A stretch of 19,017 bases of DNA from an uncultured Eubacterium sp. (GCA_904502145.1 CAJGDH010000010.1:1-19017); one strand, 5' to 3'. Shown: positions 1 through 7,156, numbered from the stretch's first letter. The notes: generated from the sequence alone by a model not told the origin. Numbers and translations: made by a program.

Positions 1-729
1 AGTAACGATGGCTTCCTTGATCTCTTCGGGAGTGAAAGGCTCCTCGGCAAAGAACTTCTCCATGAGTTCTTCACTTGTCTCGGCAATGCCTTCCATCAGC
101 TGCATATGGTAATCATCCAGCTCGTCGTTGTCGCCCTCTTCCGCTGCTTCCACCTTGAAGCTTCCGTCAGCCTGGAGATTGGCGATGGTCATATCGGCCG
201 CATTGATGAATCCTTTGAAATCATGGCCTTCTTTGACAGGCATCTGGAAAGCAACGATCTTGTTGCCGTAGGAATCGCGAAGCTCGTCCATGATCGTGTT
301 GACGTCCACATGCTCGTCTTCCACGTTGGAGATATATACGATAACAGGGATCCCCTTCTTCTGGCAGAAATCAAAACTCTTCCTGGTTCCGACTTCCACG
401 CCGGATTTGCCGTTGATCACGATGACAGCTGCGTCAGCAACGGAAAGAGCCTCATATACTTCACCGGAGAAGTCAAAGAGTCCGGGAGTATCGATGATAT
501 TGACTTTTGTTCCCTCAACTTCCACCGGAATCACGGAAGCCTGGATAGAAAACTTTCTTTTGATCTCTTCTTTATCATAATCGCTGACCGTTCCGCCTTC
601 AGCAACAGTCCTGATCCTCTTGATGATACCTGTTGCAAAAGCCATGGACTCGATCAGAGAAGTTTTTCCACATCCATTATGTCCGAGAAAAACAACGTTT
701 CTAATGTTATCGGTTGTGTAAACATTCAT
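1..729 (-). CDS. EF-G-like translation factor GTPase, N-terminal part (runs off window)
   Basis: This is the first 243 codons of a gene whose 3' end lies before the window. The start is ATG at 727-729, preceded by GGAGG about 10 bases upstream. The protein opens MNVYTTDNIRNVVFLGHNGCGKTS. It has a P-loop (GHNGCGKT, residues 13-20) and a G3 motif DTPG within IIDTPGLFDFSGEV. A TVSDYDKEE...KRKFSIQ segment stands where EF-G has its switch I. This layout matches the second, FusA-like EF-G paralogue common in Clostridia rather than canonical EF-G, whose G1 is GHIDAGKTT. The G4 motif NKxD is not recognisable; the matching stretch reads YISNVEDEHVD. Expected role: ribosome-associated GTPase in the cytoplasm, exact function unknown. 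The C-terminal domains cannot be seen, so a ribosomal protection protein is not formally excluded. The gene is divergent from aroA. Confidence 0.85.
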   Translation of the reverse strand, partial: MNVYTTDNIRNVVFLGHNGCGKTSLIESMAFATGIIKRIRTVAEGGTVSDYDKEEIKRKFSIQASVIPVEVEGTKVNIIDTPGLFDFSGEVYEALSVADAAVIVINGKSGVEVGTRKSFDFCQKKGIPVIVYISNVEDEHVDVNTIMDELRDSYGNKIVAFQMPVKEGHDFKGFINAADMTIANLQADGSFKVEAAEEGDNDELDDYHMQLMEGIAETSEELMEKFFAEEPFTPEEIKEAIVT

Positions 730-835
730 TATACTGGTTCCTCCTATATCGTCTTTATAACCTGCGTGGAGAAGCCGCGGCAGACAAAAGAAAGCTTGAT
801 TTACATACGGTACCCGCAACAGACTCCACGAATCT

Positions 836-864
836 ATTCTACTAAAAAATGAATCATATTACAA
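836..864 (-). promoter_or_regulatory. Promoter for the EF-G-like gene
   Basis: On the minus strand a -35 TTGTAA (859-864) and a -10 TAGAAT (836-841) are separated by exactly 17 bases. The site lies about 105 bases upstream of the EF-G-like start and faces it. Confidence 0.55.
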
Positions 865-915
865 GGATTAATTTGTAACCATTTGACATGATTACGGAAC
901 ACTGACATTTCCTTC

Positions 916-944
916 TTGTAAAGACCGGCCAATCCCTTTACAAT
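916..944 (+). promoter_or_regulatory. Promoter for aroA
   Basis: A -35 TTGTAA (916-921), a 17-base spacer and a -10 TACAAT (939-944) face aroA, about 90 bases upstream of its ATG. A TTGACA at 883-888 lacks a matching -10 at normal distance and was not preferred. The 730-1034 intergenic stretch holds this promoter, the opposing one at 836-864 and a hairpin at 982-1002; nothing else was recognised in it. Confidence 0.5.
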
Positions 945-981
945 ACAGATGAACCATTTTATCCGGAGTAAACCGGAGATC

Positions 982-1002
982 CCCCGGACAGGCATTCCGG
1001 GG
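982..1002 (+). other. Stem-loop in the aroA leader
   Basis: Perfect 7-bp stem CCCCGGA / TCCGGGG (982-988 and 996-1002) with a 7-base loop, 32 bases before the aroA ATG. The purine-rich GGAGAAGGA just after it is too far from the ATG to be its ribosome binding site. The role is unknown; it has no T-run, so it is not a terminator. Confidence 0.35.
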
Positions 1003-1034
1003 AGAAGGAAGACAGAAAGCGGAAAGTACAGGTT

Positions 1035-2309
1035 ATGAAACGACTGACGAAAAAAACAGGTCTGACCGGGGCACTGACGATCCCGGGAGATAAATCCATA
1101 AGCCACCGGGCACTGATGCTGAGTGCCCTGGCGGAGGGGGTATCCTCCATATACGGCATGGGGGACGGCAGGGACTGCCGGTCCACCATGGACTGCCTGC
1201 GCAGTCTGGGGATCCGGATCGATAAAAAGGAAGACAGGATCCTGGTCCACGGCAGAGGGCTGCATGGACTAAGAGCACCGGAAGGCCCCCTGGACGCCGG
1301 CAACAGCGGCACAACACTGAGGCTGCTGTCGGGAATACTGGCCGGTCAGGACTTCGTCTCGGTGATCGGCGGGGACCCTTCCCTGAATTCGCGGCCCATG
1401 GAACGGATCATAAAACCTCTGACCCGGATGGGGGCCGGGATCGGGAGCATGGGGGGTAACGGCTGTGCCCCGCTTCGGATCTCGGGGGGAAGGCTGAAGG
1501 GGATCCACTATGATTCCCCCGTCGCTTCCGGCCAGGTCAAATCCTGTATCCTGCTGGCAGGCCTCTTCGGCGACGGGATCACTTCGGTTTCCGAGCCCGG
1601 GATATCCAGGGATCATACCGAGAGGATGCTTCCACTTTACGGAGTCAGACTCCTCAGGGAAGGAAAAACCTGTACGGTGGTGCCGCCGGAGAGACTGAGG
1701 GCGGTGGAATACACCGTTCCGGGAGATATCTCCGCCGCTGCCTATTTCCTTGCCGCAGGACTGATCGTTCCGGACTCCTCCCTCCTTCTGAAGGATGTGG
1801 GCATCAATGAGACCAGGGCCGGTTTCCTTCAGGCCTGCCGGCTCATGGGAGCGGATCTGGGTGTCGGGAATATCCGGGAAGTCTGCGGGGAACCCGTAGC
1901 AGATATCAGGGTCCGGACATCGGATCTTCAGGGCATCACCATCGGAGGGGAGATGATCCCCTCCCTGATCGATGAGCTTCCTCTTCTGGCTCTTCTTGCC
2001 TGTCACGCACAGGGAGAGACCGTCATCAAAGATGCCGGGGAGCTCAGGGTAAAAGAATCGGACCGGATTGCCCTTGTAACCGAAAACCTGAAGAAGATGG
2101 GGGCAGACATCACCGCCAGAGAGGACGGATTTGTCATCAGGGGCGGAAAGGCTCTCCGGGGTGCCTCCATATCCTGCGGGGGTGACCACCGGATCGCCAT
2201 GACATTTGCCGTGGCAGGCATCAATGCCAGCGGGACTACCCTCATCCCGGACAGCGACTGTGTGGCTGTCTCCGACCCGGATTTCTTCACCCGGCTGGAA
2301 TCTCTCTGA
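1035..2309 (+). CDS. aroA: 3-phosphoshikimate 1-carboxyvinyltransferase (EPSP synthase)
   Basis: This enzyme transfers enolpyruvate from PEP to shikimate-3-phosphate, the sixth step of the shikimate pathway, in the cytoplasm. The 424-aa length is normal for the family. Visible motifs are PGDKSISHR (17-25), DAGNSGTTLR (87-96), SPVASGQVKS (161-170), RDHTERML (192-199), LIDELP (311-316), KESDR (340-344) and GGDHRIAMT (382-390). The SGQVKS and RDHTE motifs resemble the Bacillus and class II enzymes more than E. coli AroA. The PEP-site loop is GNSGT with glycine, not the GNAAT alanine of glyphosate-tolerant CP4, so tolerance is not predicted from that residue. The ATG has only a weak GGAAAG 8 bases upstream, but the next residues align with the family, so the start is kept. 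Codons are GC-rich, with many GGG, CGG, AGG and some ATA. No other aro gene is adjacent. Confidence 0.95.
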   Translation: MKRLTKKTGLTGALTIPGDKSISHRALMLSALAEGVSSIYGMGDGRDCRSTMDCLRSLGIRIDKKEDRILVHGRGLHGLRAPEGPLDAGNSGTTLRLLSGILAGQDFVSVIGGDPSLNSRPMERIIKPLTRMGAGIGSMGGNGCAPLRISGGRLKGIHYDSPVASGQVKSCILLAGLFGDGITSVSEPGISRDHTERMLPLYGVRLLREGKTCTVVPPERLRAVEYTVPGDISAAAYFLAAGLIVPDSSLLLKDVGINETRAGFLQACRLMGADLGVGNIREVCGEPVADIRVRTSDLQGITIGGEMIPSLIDELPLLALLACHAQGETVIKDAGELRVKESDRIALVTENLKKMGADITAREDGFVIRGGKALRGASISCGGDHRIAMTFAVAGINASGTTLIPDSDCVAVSDPDFFTRLESL

Positions 2310-2351
2310 CCGGTTTCCCCGGGCCGCCCTAAAACGGCCTATCCCATGTAG

Positions 2352-2365
2352 AGAAAATATTTTCT
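2352..2365. repeat. Perfect 14-bp AT-rich palindrome
   Basis: AGAAAATATTTTCT is its own reverse complement and lies between the convergent ends of aroA and purH. A weak hairpin without a T-run (GGCCG 2322-2326, CGGCC 2335-2339) precedes it. Function unknown; it may simply be part of the shared terminator region. Confidence 0.3.
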
Positions 2366-2395
2366 TCTATAAAAACATAAAATAAATCCATGCAA

Positions 2396-2440
2396 TTTAA
2401 AAAGCCGCCGCACTGTAGCATATCACTGAGTGCGACGGCC
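2396..2440 (-). terminator. Terminator of the purO-purH unit
   Basis: On the minus strand the 11-bp arms at 2429-2439 and 2404-2414 pair fully, with one G-U pair, around a 14-base loop. Five T follow (2399-2403 on the plus strand are A). On the plus strand the stem has one mismatch and is followed by TTCTTTAT, so it may also stop aroA transcripts. Confidence 0.8.
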
Positions 2441-2456
2441 TTCTTTATATATGCTC

Positions 2457-3632
2457 TTAATGATGGAATAATCTCAGACCGGTAAAGGCCATTACGATTC
2501 CGTATTTGTTGCAGGTTTCGATAACGTTGTCATCACGGATGGATCCGCCCGGCTGTGCGATATATTTCACACCGCTCTTATGAGCTCTTTCCACCTTGTC
2601 CCCGAAGGGGAAGAATGCGTCGGAACCGAGGGCAACATCTTCCATTCCAGCAATCCAGGCTTTCTTCTCTTCCCTGGTAAATACCGCCGGCTTCTCGGTA
2701 AAGATGGCTTCCCATCTGCCGTCAGCCAGAACGTCTTCGTACTCATCTCCCATGTATACATCGATGGCATTGTCTCTCTCGGCCCTGCGGATCTCTTCCT
2801 TAAAGGGCAGGTTCATCACCTGGGGAGACTGACGGAGCCACCAGTTGTCTGCCTTCTGGCCGGCAAGTCTGGTACAGTGGATGCGGGACTGCTGTCCTGC
2901 GCCGATTCCGATGGCCTGGCCGCCTTTTACGTAACATACGGAGTTGGACTGGGTATATTTGAGGGTGATCATGGCGATGGCAAGATCGATCCTGGCGGAT
3001 TCCGGAAGATCTTTGTTGTCTGTTACGATATTGGAGAAGAACTCATCGTTGATGTTCAGCTCATTTCTTCCCTGTTCAAAAGTGATGCCGTAAACCTGTT
3101 TGCGCTCCAGGGCTTCGGGAACATAGGAGGGATCGATCTTGATCACATTGTAGTTGCCCTTCTTTTTGCTCTTCAGGATCTCCAGGGCTTCCGGCTCGTA
3201 TCCGGGAGCGATCACACCGTCGGAAACCTCGCGATGGATCATTTTCGCCGTGGGGACATCACAGATATCAGACAGGGCGATGAAGTCACCGTAGGATGAC
3301 ATCCTGTCCGCTCCTCTTGCCCGGGCGTAAGCACAAGCCAGGGGAGACAGTTCACCCAGGTCATCCACCCAGTAGATCTTGGCCAGGGTATCGGAAAGAG
3401 GCAGACCTACTGCTGCGCCTGCCGGGGATACATGCTTGAAAGATGTGGCAGCGGGAAGTCCTGTGGCACGTTTCAGCTCACTGACCAGCTGCCAGCCGTT
3501 AAAGGCGTCCATAAAGTTGATATAACCCGGTCTTCCGTTCAGTACTTCGATGGGCAGTTCTCCCTCTTCCATGAAGATGCGGGATGGTTTCTGGTTTGGA
3601 TTACAACCGTATTTTAACGCTAATTCCTTCAT
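2457..3632 (-). CDS. purH: Stand-alone AICAR formyltransferase (PurH transformylase domain only)
   Basis: This protein makes FAICAR from AICAR using 10-formyl-tetrahydrofolate, the penultimate step of IMP synthesis. At 391 aa it corresponds only to the C-terminal transformylase half of ordinary bifunctional PurH (about 510-530 aa). The N-terminal MGS-like IMP cyclohydrolase domain is absent. Motifs: LKYGCNPNQ (6-14), the catalytic Lys-His pair in SFKHVSPAG (K66-H67), VIAPGYEPEALEILKSKKKG, SNSVCYVKGGQAIGIGAGQQSR, and a C-terminal SDAFFPFGD...QPGGSIRDD...FTGLRLFHH block typical of PurH. The ATG has AGGAGG 7 bases upstream. It starts 20 bases after the purO stop, so the two genes form one transcription unit that together replaces PurH. 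Annotation as bifunctional PurH would be wrong. Confidence 0.93.
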   Translation of the reverse strand: MKELALKYGCNPNQKPSRIFMEEGELPIEVLNGRPGYINFMDAFNGWQLVSELKRATGLPAATSFKHVSPAGAAVGLPLSDTLAKIYWVDDLGELSPLACAYARARGADRMSSYGDFIALSDICDVPTAKMIHREVSDGVIAPGYEPEALEILKSKKKGNYNVIKIDPSYVPEALERKQVYGITFEQGRNELNINDEFFSNIVTDNKDLPESARIDLAIAMITLKYTQSNSVCYVKGGQAIGIGAGQQSRIHCTRLAGQKADNWWLRQSPQVMNLPFKEEIRRAERDNAIDVYMGDEYEDVLADGRWEAIFTEKPAVFTREEKKAWIAGMEDVALGSDAFFPFGDKVERAHKSGVKYIAQPGGSIRDDNVIETCNKYGIVMAFTGLRLFHH

Positions 3633-3652
3633 TTTTTTCCTCCTGGTAATCT

Positions 3653-4366
3653 CTATTGGTTTTTGTTGATGATCCTGCTTGTGTATTCGCCGGTTGCGAT
3701 ATCGATATAGCGTACAAACAGGGATACTTTATTGTCCTCATTAAGGCTGTCCCAGAGCAGGGAAGCAAAGTTGTCGATATCATCCGGTACGGCGATGAGC
3801 TTCGGTTCTCCTTCAAAGCTCGGCAGAGGATTTCCGTCATGCAGATAGGTGGAGATGAAACGTCCCTGGCCTGCCTTGGGGTTCTCATAGGCAAAGGTGT
3901 ACCGGTTGCAGGAAGCGGGATCCCCCTGGTCACTCTTCAGGATGGACAGGGCATAATTGAAGGTTCCGCCTTCCACGTGCATGATCCCGGAGATCCTGGG
4001 GGTGTAGTTCGGGCCGTCGGGCTCAAACTCTCTGGTCCGCAGGGTCTGTTCAAAGGTAAGCTGTTTGTCCATACCTTCATAGATCGTGTCTGTCTGGTCG
4101 CCGTTGGTAACGATGGTCTTGTTGCCCAGGACACGCACCGGCGCGTAGATGATCAGACTGGGGTCTTCCATCTTGGAAGGATCAAATGCCTGGGTCCGGA
4201 TGCCTTCCCCATCCTCCACAAAGATGCGGTTTCTGCTGTTGCTGCTTCTTCCCATGATAAAATAGGCTGTGACAGCTTTTGTACCGTCAGCGGATTTGCC
4301 GATAATGATTCCTCTTCCGGGATAAGTGTTGTCTCTTAATTCTTTTTCAATTGAAATCATTTCCAT
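3653..4366 (-). CDS. purO: IMP cyclohydrolase, PurO-type
   Basis: Expected reaction: ring closure of FAICAR to IMP, the last step of de novo purine synthesis. The 237-aa protein begins MEMISIEKELRDNTYPGRG and contains GRGIIIGKSADGTKAVTAYFIMGRSSNSRNR. The central part reads IYAPVRV...TNGDQTD and the end SLFVRYIDIATGEYTSRI. This pattern is that of the IMP cyclohydrolase family first described in archaea as PurO, which is unrelated to the PurH N-terminal domain. The assignment rests on family recall plus its tight position before a transformylase-only purH, which needs exactly this partner. The ATG at 4366 has AAAGGAGG 8 bases upstream. The protein is cytoplasmic, with no signal or membrane segment. 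It has its own promoter and iterated upstream motifs. Confidence 0.88.
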   Translation of the reverse strand: MEMISIEKELRDNTYPGRGIIIGKSADGTKAVTAYFIMGRSSNSRNRIFVEDGEGIRTQAFDPSKMEDPSLIIYAPVRVLGNKTIVTNGDQTDTIYEGMDKQLTFEQTLRTREFEPDGPNYTPRISGIMHVEGGTFNYALSILKSDQGDPASCNRYTFAYENPKAGQGRFISTYLHDGNPLPSFEGEPKLIAVPDDIDNFASLLWDSLNEDNKVSLFVRYIDIATGEYTSRIINKNQ

Positions 4367-4399
4367 GTATATGGCCTCCTTTATGATACAGGACTCAGG

Positions 4400-4442
4400 A
4401 ATACTCTGAATGAATAGAATACTCTAAAAGTATACAATACTC
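4400..4442 (-). repeat. Three GAGTATT repeats spaced 18 bp, at the purO promoter
   Basis: GAGTATT on the minus strand occurs three times: plus-strand AATACTC at 4400-4406, 4418-4424 and 4436-4442, each exactly 18 bp from the next. One copy lies in the promoter spacer, one at the expected transcription start and one just downstream. This placement suggests binding sites for a regulator of the purO-purH unit. No purine riboswitch or B. subtilis-type PurR box was recognised. Confidence 0.5.
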
Positions 4443-4457
4443 CAAAATGAAACGCAA
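4429..4457 (-). promoter_or_regulatory. Promoter for purO-purH
   Basis: A -35 TTGCGT (4452-4457) and a -10 TATACT (4429-4434) are separated by 17 bases on the minus strand. The predicted leader is about 55 bases. Confidence 0.6.
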
Positions 4458-4482
4458 TCGGACAAATTGTAAGAAACTGCGA

Positions 4483-4512
4483 TTGACTTTTTCATGTTTA
4501 TCAGCAGATTAT
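4483..4512 (+). promoter_or_regulatory. Possible promoter for the CYTH gene
   Basis: A -35 TTGACT (4483-4488) is followed after 18 bases by GATTAT (4507-4512). A second candidate -10, GATAAA near 4553, has a poorer -35. This is the divergent side of the purO/CYTH intergenic region. Confidence 0.35.
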
Positions 4513-4596
4513 CGGAATTCACGGCAAAAGATTCATCTTTTCTCCCAATCTGTGATAAACTGTTTCTGAAAGAATAGCTTCAAGGAGGATGACCCT

Positions 4597-5160
4597 ATGA
4601 TAGAAGTTGAAGTGAAACTGCCCTTATATCGCAGATCAAAGACAGAGCAGGATCTGATGGCCCTGGGATTTGTCCCCGGCGATCTGATCCGGGAGTCCGA
4701 TGTCTATTACACCAGCTCTTTCCACGATTTTATGAAGAACGACGAAGCCCTCAGGATCCGGATCAGCGACAATCTGACTGCCCTGTCCTCCCGGGCCGAG
4801 CTGACATACAAGGGGCCGAAGATCGATTCCGTATCCATGACCAGGAAGGAACTGGAGACCCACGTCTCCTCCCCGGAGAACTGCCGCCTTATCCTGGAAG
4901 CTCTGGGCTACCATCCTTTATTCCCGGTGAACAAACTCCGTCAGTACTACCGCAGGGATTCTGTTACTGCCTGTGTTGACCAGGTGGAGGGACTGGGGTC
5001 CTTCATCGAATTCGAGATCCTGGTGGAGGATGAATCGGACAGGGAAACCGCATTAAAAAAGATCGAGACCATACTGGATGATCTCGATCTGTCGCTCAGT
5101 GAATCAACAAGACTCTCCTACCTCTGCATGCTGCAGAAGAAAGCGGGAGATTCAGCTTAA
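4597..5160 (+). CDS. CYTH-domain protein, class IV adenylyl cyclase-like
   Basis: The 187-aa protein carries the CYTH signature at its start: MIEVEVKLP, with E3, E5 and K7 forming ExExK. Further conserved charged strands are LRIRISD, LTYKGPK, TRKELE, KLRQYYRRD, CVDQVEGLGSFIEFEI and a C-terminal SYLCML. Members of this tunnel fold bind triphosphates with Mg or Mn. The VEGLGxFxExE strand and length fit the CyaB/class IV adenylyl cyclase subgroup. Thiamine-triphosphatase or a polyphosphate-related hydrolase is an alternative, since the subgroups share these residues. The ATG has AGGAGG 8 bases upstream. Its stop codon overlaps the end of pta by 9 bases, tail to tail, with no terminator between them. 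Cytoplasmic; no partner is suggested by neighbours. Confidence 0.85.
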   Translation: MIEVEVKLPLYRRSKTEQDLMALGFVPGDLIRESDVYYTSSFHDFMKNDEALRIRISDNLTALSSRAELTYKGPKIDSVSMTRKELETHVSSPENCRLILEALGYHPLFPVNKLRQYYRRDSVTACVDQVEGLGSFIEFEILVEDESDRETALKKIETILDDLDLSLSESTRLSYLCMLQKKAGDSA

Positions 5161-6111
5161 AGCTGCGGTGACGATGGACATCTTATAGACTTCCTCCGCG
5201 TTGCATCCGCGGCTCAGGTCATTGATCGGTGCATTCAGACCCTGAAGGATCGGGCCGATGGCTTCATATCCGCCCAGGCGGGCAGCGATCTTATAGCCGA
5301 TATTGCCGGAGGTGATGTCGGGGAAGATAAAGGTGTTTGCCTGGCCTGCCACCTCGGAATCCGGGCATTTCACCTTGGCAACGACCGGGGATACCGCAGC
5401 GTCAAACTGCAGCTCTCCTTCCACCTTAAGCTCGGGATGCTGCTCTTTGATCTTCTCTGTGGCATTGGTCATCTTTGTGACATCCTCACCCTTTCCGGAA
5501 CCCAGGGTGGAATAGCACAGCATGGCAATCCTCGGGTCAATACCGAAGATCTCTGCTGTCTTGGCTGTCTCGGCAGCGATCTCCACCAGATCATCTTCCG
5601 TGGGATCAATATTGATGGCGCAGTCGGCAAATGCCATCTTCTCATCCCCTTTGACCAGGATAAAGCAGGAGCTTACCAGACTGTTTCCGGGTTTCGTCTT
5701 GATCAGCTGAAGAGCCGGACGTACGGTATCAGCGGTGGAGTAGGTGGCTCCGCCCAGAAGGCAGTCAGCCTTACCGATCTTCACCAGCATGGTTCCGAAG
5801 TAATTGCTCTTTGAAAGTGCGCTTCTCACCTGTTCTTCCGTCATTTTTCCCTTGCGGAGGGCAACCATCTGCTCTACCATGTCATCGATCTGGACATAGT
5901 CAGCCGGATCGATGATCTCACAGCCGGAGATATCAAAGCCGTTGTCTGCTGCTGCAGCCTTCACTTCCTCAACATTGCCCAGCAGGATGATATTCATCAC
6001 GCCCTCGGCGGTAAGCTTCGCTGCGGATTCCAGGATACGGGGATCCGTGCCTTCTGTGTAAACGAGTGTCCGGCCGGAACCTTTCAGGCCATCTGCCATT
6101 TTTTTAAACAT
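5152..6111 (-). CDS. pta: Phosphate acetyltransferase
   Basis: Interconverts acetyl-CoA plus phosphate with acetyl phosphate plus CoA, part of acetate fermentation and ATP gain in anaerobes. At 319 aa it is a single-domain Pta, lacking the N-terminal P-loop regulatory region of E. coli Pta. Family blocks visible are GRTLVYTEGTDPRILESAAKL near the start, YFGTMLVKIGKADCLLGGATYSTADTVRPALQ, FADCAINIDP, AMLCYSTLGSGKGEDV, GELQFDAAV, and ANTFIFPDITSGNIGYKIAARLGG with GPILQGLNAPINDLSRG. The ATG has AGGAGG about 7 bases upstream. An acetate kinase gene, usually next to pta, is not here: the next gene downstream is convergent CYTH, and the upstream one is a membrane protein of unknown role. No clear promoter was found in the 58 bases before it, so it may be read from the upstream gene. 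Confidence 0.95.
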   Translation of the reverse strand: MFKKMADGLKGSGRTLVYTEGTDPRILESAAKLTAEGVMNIILLGNVEEVKAAAADNGFDISGCEIIDPADYVQIDDMVEQMVALRKGKMTEEQVRSALSKSNYFGTMLVKIGKADCLLGGATYSTADTVRPALQLIKTKPGNSLVSSCFILVKGDEKMAFADCAINIDPTEDDLVEIAAETAKTAEIFGIDPRIAMLCYSTLGSGKGEDVTKMTNATEKIKEQHPELKVEGELQFDAAVSPVVAKVKCPDSEVAGQANTFIFPDITSGNIGYKIAARLGGYEAIGPILQGLNAPINDLSRGCNAEEVYKMSIVTAALS

Positions 6112-6169
6112 TTTTCTTCCTCCTGATATTTATAATGTAGGTTTATTTATCCTATATTTACTTATCTAT

Positions 6170-7024
6170 CTACTCATCACCGTTTATGGACCGGTTCTCC
6201 ACGGGAATCTTATATCTGTACTGCATATCCTCTTTGATAAGAAGACCGTCCTTCCACTGACCGCTTCGGTAAATGATCCAGTTGTCATCCTCATATTCCC
6301 TGATCACAGCGAAACCGTCCTTCACCTTTCCCTCCGCAAAAGATGCCTCGCACAGCCGGTATCCGTCCGGACGGAAAACCCGGTAGACATCATCCGCCCA
6401 TTCAAAGGCGATCTGCCCGTTGGGGTATCTGTTTTTATAACCCAGACGGAATTTTTTTCCGGAAAGCTGGGTAAACAGTTTCAATATCTTCTGGTTCAGG
6501 AAGGAAATGTAACGGGGCCCGGAAGAAAACTCCGGATAATAAACCGGGAAGAAGGGCATCATGGTCTGCTCGAAGAAACCCTTCAGACGATCCGGATCCG
6601 TCACCTTACCGTCAGTCTCCAGTTCCTTTCCCCCCTCCAGGCAGGACAAAAACCTGCGCAGCAGTCTTCCTCCCGATGAGGGCAGTTTATCCACACATCT
6701 CACGGCCGCATCCCTGTCCGTCAGTTCCAGCTTTCCCAGATCCTTAAGTTCTTCCCACTTCTCATTGCGATAGTGGTAAAACATGGTTTTTATGGATTGG
6801 TTAAGATACCGGTATAATTCTTTTCCTGCTTCTGTCTCAGCCTTCCTGGCCGCTCTCTTCTCTTCCTCTTTCAGCCGGATCTGGCGCTGTCTCTCTTCCT
6901 CCTCGGCGATCTTTTTCAGGCGCTCTTCCTCCAGCCTTTTCTCCTCCTGTTTTTTTCTGTAAACGGAGAACAGTATTACGGCCAGGATCAGGACGACGGC
7001 CGCGATACAAATTCCTAATACCAT
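6170..7024 (-). CDS. Membrane-anchored coiled-coil protein of unknown function
   Basis: I do not recognise this 284-aa protein. It has one N-terminal membrane segment (about residues 3-22, VLGICIAAVVLILAVILFSV) followed by RKK. The short outside segment and positive flank predict the bulk in the cytoplasm. A highly charged Glu/Lys/Arg coiled coil follows (about 24-70). A mostly alpha-helical part comes next, then from about 195 a beta-rich tail containing YKNRYPNGQIAFEW...YRVFRPDGYRLCEASF and IYRSGQWKDGLLI. This tail resembles MORN/YwqK-type short repeats only in general style. The ATG has GAGAGG 9-14 bases upstream. It lies 58 bases ahead of pta and is divergent from the teichoic acid-type gene. 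A scaffold or envelope-linked role is conceivable but unsupported. Confidence 0.75.
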   Translation of the reverse strand: MVLGICIAAVVLILAVILFSVYRKKQEEKRLEEERLKKIAEEEERQRQIRLKEEEKRAARKAETEAGKELYRYLNQSIKTMFYHYRNEKWEELKDLGKLELTDRDAAVRCVDKLPSSGGRLLRRFLSCLEGGKELETDGKVTDPDRLKGFFEQTMMPFFPVYYPEFSSGPRYISFLNQKILKLFTQLSGKKFRLGYKNRYPNGQIAFEWADDVYRVFRPDGYRLCEASFAEGKVKDGFAVIREYEDDNWIIYRSGQWKDGLLIKEDMQYRYKIPVENRSINGDE

Positions 7025-7089
7025 ATGTCTTTCCTCTCTTTATAAAGACTCTTTTCTGCCTCTTCAGGGACCAACTTCCCTGTTATAAT

Positions 7090-7118
7090 ATTCTAATATC
7101 ATTGTAACAAAAATTCAA
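7090..7118 (-). promoter_or_regulatory. Promoter for the membrane coiled-coil gene (and perhaps pta)
   Basis: A -35 TTGAAT (7113-7118) and a -10 TAGAAT (7090-7095) are 17 bases apart on the minus strand. An overlapping alternative, TTGTTA and TATAAC, also has a 17-base spacer. A small hairpin, CAGGGA/TCCCTG (7065-7070 and 7077-7082), sits just after the start of transcription. Confidence 0.5.
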
Positions 7119-7156
7119 TATCCTTTGAAACAAATTCAGAAAAATCCTCTGTCTCC

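Noticed and set aside
106..852. 248-aa plus-strand open frame
   Set aside because: Lies opposite the EF-G-like gene, which has clear GTPase motifs, a ribosome binding site and a promoter. The plus-strand product shows no recognisable domain.
883..888. TTGACA as the -35 of an aroA promoter
   Set aside because: No acceptable -10 at 16-18 bases; the TTGTAA/TACAAT pair downstream fits better.
1269..2189. 306-aa minus-strand open frame inside aroA
   Set aside because: Antisense shadow of a gene with full EPSP synthase motifs; the translated product is low-complexity and Gly/Pro-rich without family signs.
2580..3299. 239-aa plus-strand open frame opposite purH
   Set aside because: Shadow of the transformylase gene; no ribosome binding site or domain.
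3656..4339. 227-aa plus-strand open frame opposite purO
   Set aside because: Shadow frame; purO has the ribosome binding site, promoter and family match.
4367..4596. Purine riboswitch before purO
   Set aside because: The predicted leader is only about 55 bases and shows no three-way junction or conserved riboswitch core; the repeats look like protein-binding sites.
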